64,000 nucleotides of DNA from Atlantibacter hermannii. Its GTDB lineage: Bacteria; Pseudomonadota; Gammaproteobacteria; Enterobacterales; Enterobacteriaceae. The notes under the pieces are model-generated. The model was not told the DNA's origin. It made no database searches and was given only the letters and a program-made list of their open reading frames with translations. Shown piece after piece: positions 46,743 to 55,060 of the stretch (its first letter is position 1; the number at the start of each line of letters is the position of its first letter). The translations under genes were made by a program, and so were the position numbers. The stretch covers positions 1,488,001 through 1,552,000 of the forward strand of contig LR134136.1 of NCBI GenBank assembly GCA_900635495.1. Direction: 5' to 3'.

Positions 46743-46765
46743 AGGGAATTTTGGTCGGCACGAGA
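46743..46765 (-). repeat. Right boundary repeat of T6SS island, inside tRNA-Pro 3' end
   Basis: agggaattttggtcggc (46743-46759) repeats 15194-15210; then one mismatch and cgaga. It spans the CCA, the discriminator and the first acceptor bases of the tRNA. Confidence 0.78.
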
Positions 46766-46829
46766 GGATTTGAACCTCCGACCCCTGACACCCCCATGAC
46801 AGTGCGCTACCAGGCTGCGCTACGTGCCG
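46752..46829 (-). tRNA. proL: tRNA-Pro (GGG anticodon), with one extra G in the anticodon loop as sequenced
   Basis: Acceptor CGGCACG / CGTGCCG, discriminator A, encoded CCA, T-arm GGAGGTTCAAATCCTC, D-arm AGCGCAGCCTGGTAGCGC. The anticodon arm is CTGTC-ATGGGGGT-GTCAG. In E. coli proL the loop is ATGGGGT (7 bases); here it has 8, making the gene 78 instead of 77 bases. The extra base lies in a G5 run (46791-46795 on this strand as C), so a sequencing error is likely. If real, it equals the +1 frameshift-suppressor form known as sufB2. Promoter upstream and terminator downstream are present. Confidence 0.95.
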
Positions 46830-46843
46830 ATTTGTGGTCGCTA

Positions 46844-46871
46844 ATACTACCTGTTTCCACGCTGAATGCAA
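46844..46871 (-). promoter_or_regulatory. Promoter of tRNA-Pro
   Basis: Leftward -35 TTGCAT and -10 TAGTAT separated by 16 bases, followed by a GC-rich GCGACC discriminator-like stretch, as in stringently controlled stable-RNA promoters. About 15 bases from the tRNA 5' end. Confidence 0.65.
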
Positions 46872-46905
46872 GGGTGCGTTTACTGAGTGATTTATAATTA
46901 ATCAA

Positions 46906-48670
46906 TCAGTTAGCGATAAACCGTTTTTCATCGGTCAACACCTGCAACAGCAGACCGAGCTGCGGTTTGGTTTCTTTCACTCTTTCACCGGCTGGATTGT
47001 AGATTTTATAATTGCCACTGTTTTCCAGCACTACCGTCTGCTCAGGCGTGGTGATTGCCATGGTCAACGCATCAGCGCTGACTACCCAGTTATTTTTACG
47101 CGTCGGGGCAAACAGATCTTCCCCCTGGGAATACTCATTGGCGCTGGTGCGCACATGCAACAGGCGCTGCATCAGCGTGGTCATCACATCCTGATGATCG
47201 GTAAGTTTGGTGACGCGCTGCGCAGGCGTACCCGGCCAGTGAACCACCAGCGGCACCTGCAGATGCGAGCGTGACCAGTTAAAGCTGTTACGTTCTTCAC
47301 CCAACGGTACGCCATGGCCTGCCGTCACGATCACCACGGTATTTTCCAGTTTGCCCGTACTTTGCAGCGACGCCAGAATCCGCTGTATTTGCGCATCCAC
47401 ATCGCTGACGGCGCGACCGTAGCGGCGGGCAAACTCTTTTTGCTGGGTATCTTCAGGCAGCGTGGTGCCGTTTAACGCTACCCACGAGAACCAGCGGTTA
47501 TCTTCCGAGGCATACTGGTTAAGCCAGTTGATCCAGCGTGAGGCGGTTTGTTCATCGGACTGGCTCTGCGCCGCAGGCAGCGAGAAATCCGACAACAGCG
47601 CCTGGCGATACAGCGAGCTGTTAAAACCGTCCGAAGAGAACAGACCCAACTGATAGCCCTGTTGATTCAGCGCGGTAATCAGCGCGGCGGGGATACGCGC
47701 AGAGAGTACGCCGTCCATATACGCCGGCGAGATGCCATAGAACAGACCGAAAATGCCGTTATCGGTGGCATTGCCGGAACTCATATGCTGGGTAAAGTTA
47801 ACGTTTTGCGCCGCGAACTGCGAAAGCGCAGGCATCTGCTGCTCGAAGCGCGAGTAGTTAAGCCCGTCGACCGTTATTAACAGCACGTTGTGTCCGGCAC
47901 CTAAATCACGATAGCGCAGTTCGCTGAGCGGGTACTGCACCGACACCGCTTCCGGGTTGCCTTGTTCCACCAGACGGCGCTGATATTCCGCCGCATCCAG
48001 CAAACCGTGCTTCTCAAGGAAGCGCCGCGCAGTCATCGGGTACGACAGCGGCAGGTTGGCGCGTTGCATGGTGATAGGGCGATAGAAATTAGCATCGGCC
48101 CAAATGTAAGCCACGTGAGTCACGATAAATGAGACAAAGAAGAAAATCGCTACCGGCCGCGCGAAATGACGACGACGCGAGAGGCTACGCAGTTTCTGCC
48201 AACTCCATGTCGCAAACAGCATTTCAATGAGTAAAATGACCGGCACGCTGATAAACATTAGCTGCCAGTCTCGCGCCATTTCACTCTGATCGGGGGTTAA
48301 TCACCAGCTCCCAGACGATGGGATTCAGATGTAAATGGAAGCGGGTAAACACTTCGCTGTCTATCAGCAGCAGCGTCAGGCCAGTGGTGGCGAGGATGGC
48401 GGATAAAAACCGCATCAACCGCTGCGACATGACAATGAAGGTCAGCGGGAACAGAATCAATAAATAGCCAGCGAACACCAGAAAACTGAAATGCCCGACC
48501 AGGCTGACATACGAGTAGACACGCCCCACCAGGGTGGTGGGCCAGTCGGCGACAAACAGATAACGGCTACCGACGACCATGGCCATCAGAATGTTGAACA
48601 GGGCGAACCAGTGCCCCCAGCTGATCATCTGGGAGACTTTTTCACGGTAGCGCTGACGGTTAGTCACCAT
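46906..48670 (-). pseudogene. yejM: PbgA/YejM, inner-membrane regulator of LPS synthesis, frameshifted
   Basis: Controls LpxC stability through LapB (FtsH pathway). N-terminal part (from 48670) has the first four membrane helices and ends LVINPRSE at a stop; the fifth helix and the hydrolase-like periplasmic domain (MARDWQLMFISVPVILLIE onward) are in another frame. Removing one C from the C5 run at 48292-48296 joins them (INPDQSEMARDW) into 587 residues, against 586 in E. coli. The five-helix part is essential in E. coli and this break cuts before helix five, so an error in the sequence is by far the best explanation. Coupled closely to yejL upstream. Confidence 0.92.
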
Positions 48671-48689
48671 AACGTATTAACTGTATTCC

Positions 48690-48917
48690 TTAATGCGCGT
48701 CGTCTTGATGAATAGATGACTTTAGCGCCTCGGCAAACGAGTGGGCAAGCGCCTGGCGCTGGGCCGGGCTGATACTGGTGTTGATAAGGTTAGTCACCAT
48801 ATTACCGAGCACCATCAATGACAGGTCGGTCGGCGCCTTATGCTTTTCCAGCACATTCACCATTTCTGTAAGCAGCGCTTCTACGCGTTCATCACTATAG
48901 CGGGAGAGTTGTGGCAT
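48690..48917 (-). CDS. yejL: YejL, conserved small protein of unknown function
   Basis: 75 residues, same length as in E. coli (UPF0352 family), starting MPQLSRYSDERVEALL. A helical protein with no known role; always beside yejM, which begins 19 bases after its stop. Divergent from yejK. Confidence 0.93.
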   Translation of the reverse strand: MPQLSRYSDERVEALLTEMVNVLEKHKAPTDLSLMVLGNMVTNLINTSISPAQRQALAHSFAEALKSSIHQDDAH

Positions 48918-49052
48918 AAATCTACGTCAGTTAAGTTCGGGAAAGTCCGATATATTACCGTAGCGACGCTAACATTTCCGCATTTTTATCAGCAGTTGCA
49001 GCGGACGTCGGTCGGTGGTTGAATACCGCCCGGCCTAAAAGGAGAGTTTATC

Positions 49053-50057
49053 ATGAGTCTGGATATCGACCAGATTGCTATACACCAGTTAATTAAGCGT
49101 GATGAGCAGAATCTGGAGCTGGTGCTTCGGGATTCATTGCTTGAGCCGAATGCCGCCGTTGAAGAGATGATGGCGGAGCTGCATCGCGTTTACAGTGCGA
49201 AAAATAAAGCCTATGGCTTATTTAATGAAGAGAGCGAACTGGCGCAGTCGCTGCGTTTATGCCGCCAGGGCGAGGAAGATTTCCTGGGCTTTAGCCGCGC
49301 GGCGACCGGGCGTCTGCGCGACGAGCTGGCAAAATACCCGTTTGCCGACGGCGGGATCGTGTTGTTCTGCCATTACCGTTATCTGGCGGTGGAATACCTG
49401 CTGGTGGCGGTGCTGAACAATCTCAGCAGCATGCGCGTGAATGAAAATCTGGATATTAGCTCGACCCATTATCTGGATATCAACCATGCGGATATCGTGG
49501 CGCGCATCGACCTCACGGAGTGGGAAACCAATCCCGAATCGACCCGTTATCTGACTTTTCTGAAAGGGCGGGTAGGGCGCAAGGTCGCCGATTTCTTTAT
49601 GGATTTCCTCGGTGCCAGCGAAGGGCTGAATGCCAAAGCGCAAAACCGTGGCCTGTTGCAGGCGGTGGATGACTTTACCGCGCAGGCGCAGCTTGATAAA
49701 AACGAGCGCCAGAACGTGCGTCAGCAGGTGTACAGCTATTGCAACGAGCAGCTTCAGTCGGGGGAAGAGATTGAACTGGCGTCCTTGTCGAAGGAGCTTT
49801 CTGGCGTCAGTGAAGTCAGTTTTGAAGCCTTTACCGCCGAGCAGGGCTACGAACTGGAAGAGAGTTTTCCGGCGGACCGCAGTACGCTGCGCCAGTTAAC
49901 CAAATACGCCGGTAGCGGCGGCGGGCTGACGATTAATTTCGATGCCATGCTGCTGGGCGAGCGCATTTTCTGGGATCCGGCCACCGACACACTGACCATT
50001 AAAGGCACGCCACCGAATTTGCGCGATCAGCTTCAGCGGCGGACATCGGGCAAGTAA
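49053..50057 (+). CDS. yejK: Nucleoid-associated protein YejK (NdpA)
   Basis: 334 residues, near the E. coli length of 335. Starts MSLDIDQIAIHQLIKRDEQN after AAAGGAGAG. Associated with the nucleoid and reported to interact with type II topoisomerases. Divergent from yejL-yejM; ends at a terminator facing rplY. Confidence 0.95.
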   Translation: MSLDIDQIAIHQLIKRDEQNLELVLRDSLLEPNAAVEEMMAELHRVYSAKNKAYGLFNEESELAQSLRLCRQGEEDFLGFSRAATGRLRDELAKYPFADGGIVLFCHYRYLAVEYLLVAVLNNLSSMRVNENLDISSTHYLDINHADIVARIDLTEWETNPESTRYLTFLKGRVGRKVADFFMDFLGASEGLNAKAQNRGLLQAVDDFTAQAQLDKNERQNVRQQVYSYCNEQLQSGEEIELASLSKELSGVSEVSFEAFTAEQGYELEESFPADRSTLRQLTKYAGSGGGLTINFDAMLLGERIFWDPATDTLTIKGTPPNLRDQLQRRTSGK

Positions 50058-50068
50058 CAGGCGATAAA

Positions 50069-50101
50069 CAAAAGGGCGAACCGTTGTGGTCGCCCTTTTT
50101 T
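50069..50101 (+). terminator. Terminator of yejK
   Basis: Stem GGGCGA / TCGCCC flanked by AAAA and TTTTTT. Confidence 0.85.
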
Positions 50102-50105
50102 AATG

Positions 50106-50135
50106 TAAAAAAAACGCCGCATAACGCGGCGTTTC
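50106..50135 (-). terminator. Terminator of rplY
   Basis: Stem AACGCCGC / GCGGCGTT with loop ATAAC; on the leftward strand it is followed by eight T. Back-to-back with the yejK terminator. Confidence 0.88.
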
Positions 50136-50153
50136 TTCAGACTGGTCCGGCAA

Positions 50154-50438
50154 TTACGCGCGAACGAAGTCGATGTGAGTCAGTTTCGGCTTGTAAGCGT
50201 GACGCTGTACGGCCTGGACTTTAACTTTTACTTCTTTACCGTCAACAGCGATAGTCAGAACTTCGCTGTAGAACTCAGGCTTAGCCTGCATGTTCATAAC
50301 CTGGTCGTGATCCAGTTCGACGGAGAGAGCAGCTTCTTTACCGCCATAAATGATGGCCGGGAATTTGTTAGCTGCGCGCAGGCGGCGGCTCGCACCCTTA
50401 CCCTGCTCTTTACGTACTTCTGCATTGATAGTAAACAT
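50154..50438 (-). CDS. rplY: Ribosomal protein bL25
   Basis: 94-residue 5S-rRNA-binding protein, the short L25 form of enterics (no CTC extension). Starts MFTINAEVRKEQGKGASRRLR. The 124-base leader to radD holds a stem GTCGC-AGGCGACCCA-GCGAC type repeat, possibly the autoregulatory region; that is a guess. Confidence 0.97.
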   Translation of the reverse strand: MFTINAEVRKEQGKGASRRLRAANKFPAIIYGGKEAALSVELDHDQVMNMQAKPEFYSEVLTIAVDGKEVKVKVQAVQRHAYKPKLTHIDFVRA

Positions 50439-50562
50439 TAACTTTTCTCTTCTTTAAATCCTGTCGCAGGCGACCCAGCGACAGGCAGATTATCTGCTTT
50501 GCGGATGCAAAAGCGGGCGGGATTATAGCCATAACCGCCGTTCGCTTCAATGAAAACTGCCG

Positions 50563-52320
50563 CTAACCGCGTAATTCGTTGGCGCGCCGGTATCGACCCT
50601 GATAGTCGAACACTTTTTCCCGTACCTGCCAGAAACGATCTTTCATGCGCGCCACCACAAAATCCGGGTGGCGCAGCAGCGCATGTTGCGCTGCGATATC
50701 CGCTGCGGTGATCCAGCGCAGCGGCACGCCGGGCGTGCGGGTATGGGGGCGTAAGAAAAGATGCTCAAAGGCGGTGCGCTGGGCGGGCGTATGCAGACGG
50801 AAGCGCTCACTCACGTCTGCGCCATCTTCGTCGTAATAGGTGACCTTCAGCCATTCACCCTTCGCATCGCTGCCGCTTTGCAGTTGCATCCCGCTACAGC
50901 GCAGCACCAGTGCGTCTTTCAGTTTTAGGGCGGCTTTCAACATGTCGTCCGGGTCTACCAGCACGGTATCGCACTGATGACAGCGCCGGGCGGCGATGTC
51001 GTTTTCCGCATTGCATTGCGGACAGTTTTTAAAACGAAAACGAAAGTCGCACTGTTCGCGGTGACCGTCATCATCTTCCAGCACGCCCTGGCAGCGGCGT
51101 CCGAAATGCTCGATCAGCGTACCGTCCGCAGTGGTCTTGCCCCAGAACGTATTAGCGAAGCCACAGGCTGGACAAAACACCTGTACCGGCACGTTGTCTG
51201 CACCTTTCTTCGCCGCGCCGACTTCCGGGGTAAACAGATCGTGTGGGTTTCCGGCATAGTCAAGAATCAGACAGTCAGTTTTACCCTCATACAGCCGCAG
51301 CCCGCGTCCGACGATTTGCTGATACAGACTGACCGACTCCGTAGGACGCAGGATGGCAATCACATCCACATGGGGCGCATCGAACCCGGTTGTTAGCACC
51401 GACACATTCACCAGGTAGCGAAAACGGCGCGCTTTAAAATCGTGAATTAGCCGATCGCGCTCCGGCCCTGGGGTTTCGCCGGTGATGAGCGCGGCTTCCC
51501 CGTCAGGCAGTAAGCCGGTGATCTCCTTTGCGTGTTCAACCGTGGCGGCAAAAATCATTACCCCCAGCCGCGTGGCCGCGAAGTCGACGATTTGGCTAAT
51601 AATATGGGGCGTAATACGCCGCTGCTTTTTAAGTTCGAGATTCAGCTCGGCTTCACTGAAGATCCCGTTCGATTGCGGCTGAAGACGGCTGAAATCATAC
51701 TGCACCACGGGCATATCCAGCCGTTCCGGCGGCGTAAGATAGCCGTGCTTGATCATATAGCGCAGCGGCAGTTCATAGATGCAGTCACGAAATAACGCAT
51801 TTTCATCGCCGCGAACCATGCCGTGATAATGAAACTGGTAAATCCAGCCTTTCCCCAGCCGGAACGGCGTGGCGGTCAGTCCCAGCAGGCAAAGCCGCGG
51901 ATTGCTCTGGCGCAGATGGCGCAAAATTTGCTGATACTGACTGTCGTCGTCATCGCTGATGCGGTGGCATTCGTCGACGATAAGTAACGAAAATTCACCC
52001 TGGAAATCGTCAGGATTGCGGGCCACCGACTGTACGCTGCCGAATACCACTTTGGCCTGACTCTGCTTGCGCTTAAGCCCGGCGGAATAGATATCTGCTT
52101 CCAGGCCCAGCGCACAGTATTTAGCGTGGTTTTGCTCCACCAGTTCTTTAACGTGCGCGAGCACCAGCACGCGGCCGCGCGCCACCCGCGCCAGTTCGGC
52201 GATGACAATGCTTTTACCCGCGCCCGTCGGCAGGACGATCACGGCAGGGTCGGCAGATTGACGAAAGTGGGCGAGGGTGGCGTCCACCGCTTCGCGCTGA
52301 TAGGGTCGTAACGTTAGCAT
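50563..52320 (-). CDS. radD: RadD (YejH), superfamily 2 helicase-like repair ATPase
   Basis: 585 residues. Walker A VLPTGAGKS near residue 35, DECH box in LLIVDECHRI, motif III-like LLGLTATPFRLG, and motif VI QIVGRGLRLYEG. The C-terminal half has a zinc-finger-like cluster (CPQCNAENDIAARRCHQC). Works with RecA and SSB in double-strand-break repair in E. coli. Divergent from rsuA. Confidence 0.95.
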   Translation of the reverse strand: MLTLRPYQREAVDATLAHFRQSADPAVIVLPTGAGKSIVIAELARVARGRVLVLAHVKELVEQNHAKYCALGLEADIYSAGLKRKQSQAKVVFGSVQSVARNPDDFQGEFSLLIVDECHRISDDDDSQYQQILRHLRQSNPRLCLLGLTATPFRLGKGWIYQFHYHGMVRGDENALFRDCIYELPLRYMIKHGYLTPPERLDMPVVQYDFSRLQPQSNGIFSEAELNLELKKQRRITPHIISQIVDFAATRLGVMIFAATVEHAKEITGLLPDGEAALITGETPGPERDRLIHDFKARRFRYLVNVSVLTTGFDAPHVDVIAILRPTESVSLYQQIVGRGLRLYEGKTDCLILDYAGNPHDLFTPEVGAAKKGADNVPVQVFCPACGFANTFWGKTTADGTLIEHFGRRCQGVLEDDDGHREQCDFRFRFKNCPQCNAENDIAARRCHQCDTVLVDPDDMLKAALKLKDALVLRCSGMQLQSGSDAKGEWLKVTYYDEDGADVSERFRLHTPAQRTAFEHLFLRPHTRTPGVPLRWITAADIAAQHALLRHPDFVVARMKDRFWQVREKVFDYQGRYRRANELRG

Positions 52321-52461
52321 TCAGTGCTTTTCAATTTCATTAGCGTGCGAAACATCATTTTAATCTTGAGCGACTCCGTTAGCCCGCTATACTGACCGGT
52401 CTTGATGATTTCTTTCATTACCAGCCCACGCTGGACCGCGTTTAACAGGCAAAAAACTTCA

Positions 52462-53169
52462 ATGCGACTTGATAAATTTATCGCCCAGCAGCTCGGCATC
52501 AGCCGCGCTATTGCCGGGCGTGAGATCCGCGCCAGCCGGGTGACCGTCGATGGCGAACCGGTAAAAGACAGCGCTTTCAAACTTACCCCCGAACACGATG
52601 TGGCCTACGAGGGGAACTCCCTCGTCCAGCAGACCGGGCCGCGTTATTTTATGCTGAATAAGCCGCAGGGGTATGTGTGCTCGACCGACGATCCGGATCA
52701 TCCCACCATCCTGTACTTTCTGGATGAGCCGCTGGCGCACAAGCTGCACGCCGCCGGGCGTCTGGACATTGATACCACCGGGCTGGTACTGCTCACCGAT
52801 GATGGTCAGTGGTCACATCGTATCACGTCCCCGCGCCATCACTGCGAGAAAACCTATCGGGTCACACTGGAATCGCCAGTGGCTGAGGATACCGCAGAGC
52901 GGTTCGCGAAAGGCGTGCAGTTGCATAACGAAAAAGATCTCACGAAACCCGCCGTGTTGGAGGTATTGAGCCCGACGGACGTGCGCCTGACTATCAGCGA
53001 AGGCCGCTACCATCAGGTGAAACGCATGTTTGCTGCCGTCGGCAATCATGTTGTCGAACTGCATCGCGAGCGGATCGGCGCGATTGCCCTGGATGACGAC
53101 CTCGCGCCAGGGGAATACCGTCCGTTAACCGAAGCAGAGATTGCCAGTGTCGGCTTGCCGTCACGCTAA
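52462..53169 (+). CDS. rsuA: 16S rRNA pseudouridine(516) synthase RsuA
   Basis: 235 residues from ATG 52462 (MRLDKFIAQQLGISRA); the 20-codon upstream extension is rejected because the S4 domain must start the protein. Catalytic aspartate in AAGRLDIDTTGLVLLTDDG; RsuA-family SEGRYHQVKRMFAAVGNHV follows. The next gene, bcr, starts 15 bases downstream, so they probably share a transcript, as in E. coli. Confidence 0.96.
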   Translation: MRLDKFIAQQLGISRAIAGREIRASRVTVDGEPVKDSAFKLTPEHDVAYEGNSLVQQTGPRYFMLNKPQGYVCSTDDPDHPTILYFLDEPLAHKLHAAGRLDIDTTGLVLLTDDGQWSHRITSPRHHCEKTYRVTLESPVAEDTAERFAKGVQLHNEKDLTKPAVLEVLSPTDVRLTISEGRYHQVKRMFAAVGNHVVELHRERIGAIALDDDLAPGEYRPLTEAEIASVGLPSR

Positions 53170-53184
53170 CCCCGGGAGAGTGGA

Positions 53185-54378
53185 GTGACCACCAGGCAAA
53201 ATTCCTCGATGGGGATCGTCATTATTCTTGGTCTGTTAGCCATGTTAATGCCGCTCTCTATCGATATGTACCTTCCGGCCTTGCCGGTGATTTCCCAGCA
53301 GTTCGGTGTGCCAGCCGGCAGCGCCCAGATGACGCTCAGCACCTATATTCTGGGCTTTGCGGTTGGTCAGCTGTTTTATGGCCCGATGGCGGACAGCCTG
53401 GGACGCAAACCGGTGATCCTCGGCGGTACGCTGGTGTTCGCTGTGGCCGCGATAGCCTGCGCGCTGTCGCAAACCATCGATCAACTTATCGCGATGCGTT
53501 TTCTTCATGGTTTGTCAGCGGCAGCGGCAAGCGTGGTGATTAATGCCCTGATGCGCGATATCTACCCCAAAGAAGAGTTCTCACGCATGATGTCGTTCGT
53601 CATGCTGGTGACCACCATTGCGCCGCTGTTGGCGCCGATGGTAGGCGGAGCGGTGCTGGTGTGGTTAAGCTGGCATGCGATATTCTGGATCCTGGCGGCG
53701 GCCGCGCTTATCGCCTCGGCGATGATTTTCTTCCTGATTTCAGAAACGCTCCCGGAAGCACGGCGTCAGAAGTTCCACTTCCGTACCACCATAGGCAACT
53801 TCGCCTCGCTGTTTCGCCACAAGCGCGTACTGAGTTATATGCTCGCCAGCGGCTTCAGCTTTGCCGGCATGTTCTCGTTTCTCAGCGCCGGGCCGTTTGT
53901 CTATATTGAGATTAACCACGTCTCGCCACAGGATTTCGGTTACTACTTTGCGCTGAATATTGTGTTTTTGTTTGTCATGACGATCTTCAATAGCCGATTT
54001 GTCCGCCGCATCGGGGCGCTACGCATGTTTCGCACCGGGCTGTTCATCCAGTTCGTGATGGCAGTGTGGATGGTGGTCAGCGCGCAGTTTAACTTCGGCT
54101 TTTGGGCGTTGGTATTGGGTGTCGCCGCGTTCGTCGGCTGTATTTCTATGGTGGCGTCGAATGCCATGGCGGTGATTCTGGATGAGTTCCCCCACATGGC
54201 CGGGACCGCGTCGTCGCTCGCGGGCACATTCCGTTTCGGTATCGGCGCGATAACAGGCGCGTTGCTCTCTCTGTTTACCTTCAACTCCGCCTGGCCCATG
54301 ATCGGCTCTATCGCCTTTTGCGCGACGTGCTCCGTTCTCTTCTATTTCTACGCCAGTCGTCCCAAAAGGCAGCGCTAA
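53185..54378 (+). CDS. bcr: Bcr/CflA-type multidrug efflux transporter Bcr
   Basis: 397-residue, 12-helix MFS exporter (bicyclomycin, sulfonamide and cysteine export in E. coli). GTG start after GGGAGAGTGGA. MFS motif A is in GPMADSLGRKPVILGG; DHA1 pattern LMPLSIDMYLPALPVIS at the N terminus. Near-identical to E. coli throughout. Confidence 0.95.
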   Translation: MTTRQNSSMGIVIILGLLAMLMPLSIDMYLPALPVISQQFGVPAGSAQMTLSTYILGFAVGQLFYGPMADSLGRKPVILGGTLVFAVAAIACALSQTIDQLIAMRFLHGLSAAAASVVINALMRDIYPKEEFSRMMSFVMLVTTIAPLLAPMVGGAVLVWLSWHAIFWILAAAALIASAMIFFLISETLPEARRQKFHFRTTIGNFASLFRHKRVLSYMLASGFSFAGMFSFLSAGPFVYIEINHVSPQDFGYYFALNIVFLFVMTIFNSRFVRRIGALRMFRTGLFIQFVMAVWMVVSAQFNFGFWALVLGVAAFVGCISMVASNAMAVILDEFPHMAGTASSLAGTFRFGIGAITGALLSLFTFNSAWPMIGSIAFCATCSVLFYFYASRPKRQR

Positions 54379-54387
54379 CTGCTCATC

Positions 54388-54414
54388 AAGGGGTACGAAA
54401 ACTACCCCTTTATT
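54388..54414 (+). terminator. Terminator of bcr
   Basis: Stem AAGGGGTA / TACCCCTT with CGAAAAC loop, ten bases after the bcr stop. The remaining roughly 300 bases to yejG are AT-rich and contain no gene that I can see, presumably the yejG promoter. Confidence 0.8.
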
Positions 54415-54715
54415 AATCCATATCAACGAATAAATATCCCGGGCACGTACAATTTGTTTCGCGAATGTAAATGTAAAGCTCTTAAAAAGTCATTTTTTTG
54501 TAGACAAAAAAGGTTGAGTTAGATCGCGTTACGGGTTACATATAGCGCCGAAATGAGAAGTACCGCACAAAAATAAACGGTTATCGATGAATGAGTAACC
54601 GAAACTCTTACGGCAGTGTAACCGTTTTCTGTGTTGATTAAGTTACGTTTCATCAACATTGTGTTAACCTGTATGTAAAGTGATTGTGATTTTTTGCTCT
54701 TGCTGGGGAAGTACT

Positions 54716-55057
54716 ATGAATACGTTACAACTTTCTATCGTCCATCGTTTGCCTAACAGCTATCGTTGGTTGACGGGATTTGCAGGTTCGAAAGTTGAAC
54801 CGATTCCGCAATCTGCTAAAAGCGAGGATGATTGTCTGGTTGGTCTGAAGCTGCTGAGCCCGGCAGATGACGCATGGCAGGTAATGAATAAATTAAGCCA
54901 GGCATTGACCGATATTGAAGTAGACTGCGCGGTGCTGGAGTGCGAAGGCGAACCCTGCCTGTTCGTGGATCGCCAGGATGAATTCGCCGCTACCTGTCGC
55001 CTGAAAAATTTTGGTGTTGCTATCGCTGAGTCATTTTCCGGCCAGAATCCCTTCTAA
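54716..55057 (+). CDS. yejG: YejG, conserved protein of unknown function
   Basis: 113 residues from ATG 54716 (MNTLQLSIVHRLPNSYRW), matching the 114-residue E. coli protein; the longer frame from 54680 adds an unsupported leader. Reported to influence aminoglycoside response in E. coli, mechanism unclear. Convergent with yejF, whose stop is only three bases away. Confidence 0.92.
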   Translation: MNTLQLSIVHRLPNSYRWLTGFAGSKVEPIPQSAKSEDDCLVGLKLLSPADDAWQVMNKLSQALTDIEVDCAVLECEGEPCLFVDRQDEFAATCRLKNFGVAIAESFSGQNPF

Positions 55058-55060
55058 GGA

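Larger units (their letters stand above)
15194..46759. mobile_element. Genomic island in tRNA-Pro carrying a type VI secretion locus
   Basis: About 31.5 kb bounded by 17-bp identical direct repeats, one inside the functional tRNA-Pro 3' end and the other with a spare terminator. Content is a single T6SS locus plus effectors; no integrase, excisionase or transposase is recognisable, so the island looks fixed. The flanks are yedK on the left and yejM on the right. Boundaries are inferred from the repeats. Confidence 0.7.

Noticed and set aside
15194..46759. Integrase, transposase or insertion sequence in the T6SS island
   Set aside because: No frame on either strand shows such motifs; mobility is inferred from the tRNA repeats only.
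46608..46871. 87-codon leftward frame across tRNA-Pro
   Set aside because: It overlaps the tRNA, its promoter and terminator, so it is a chance frame.
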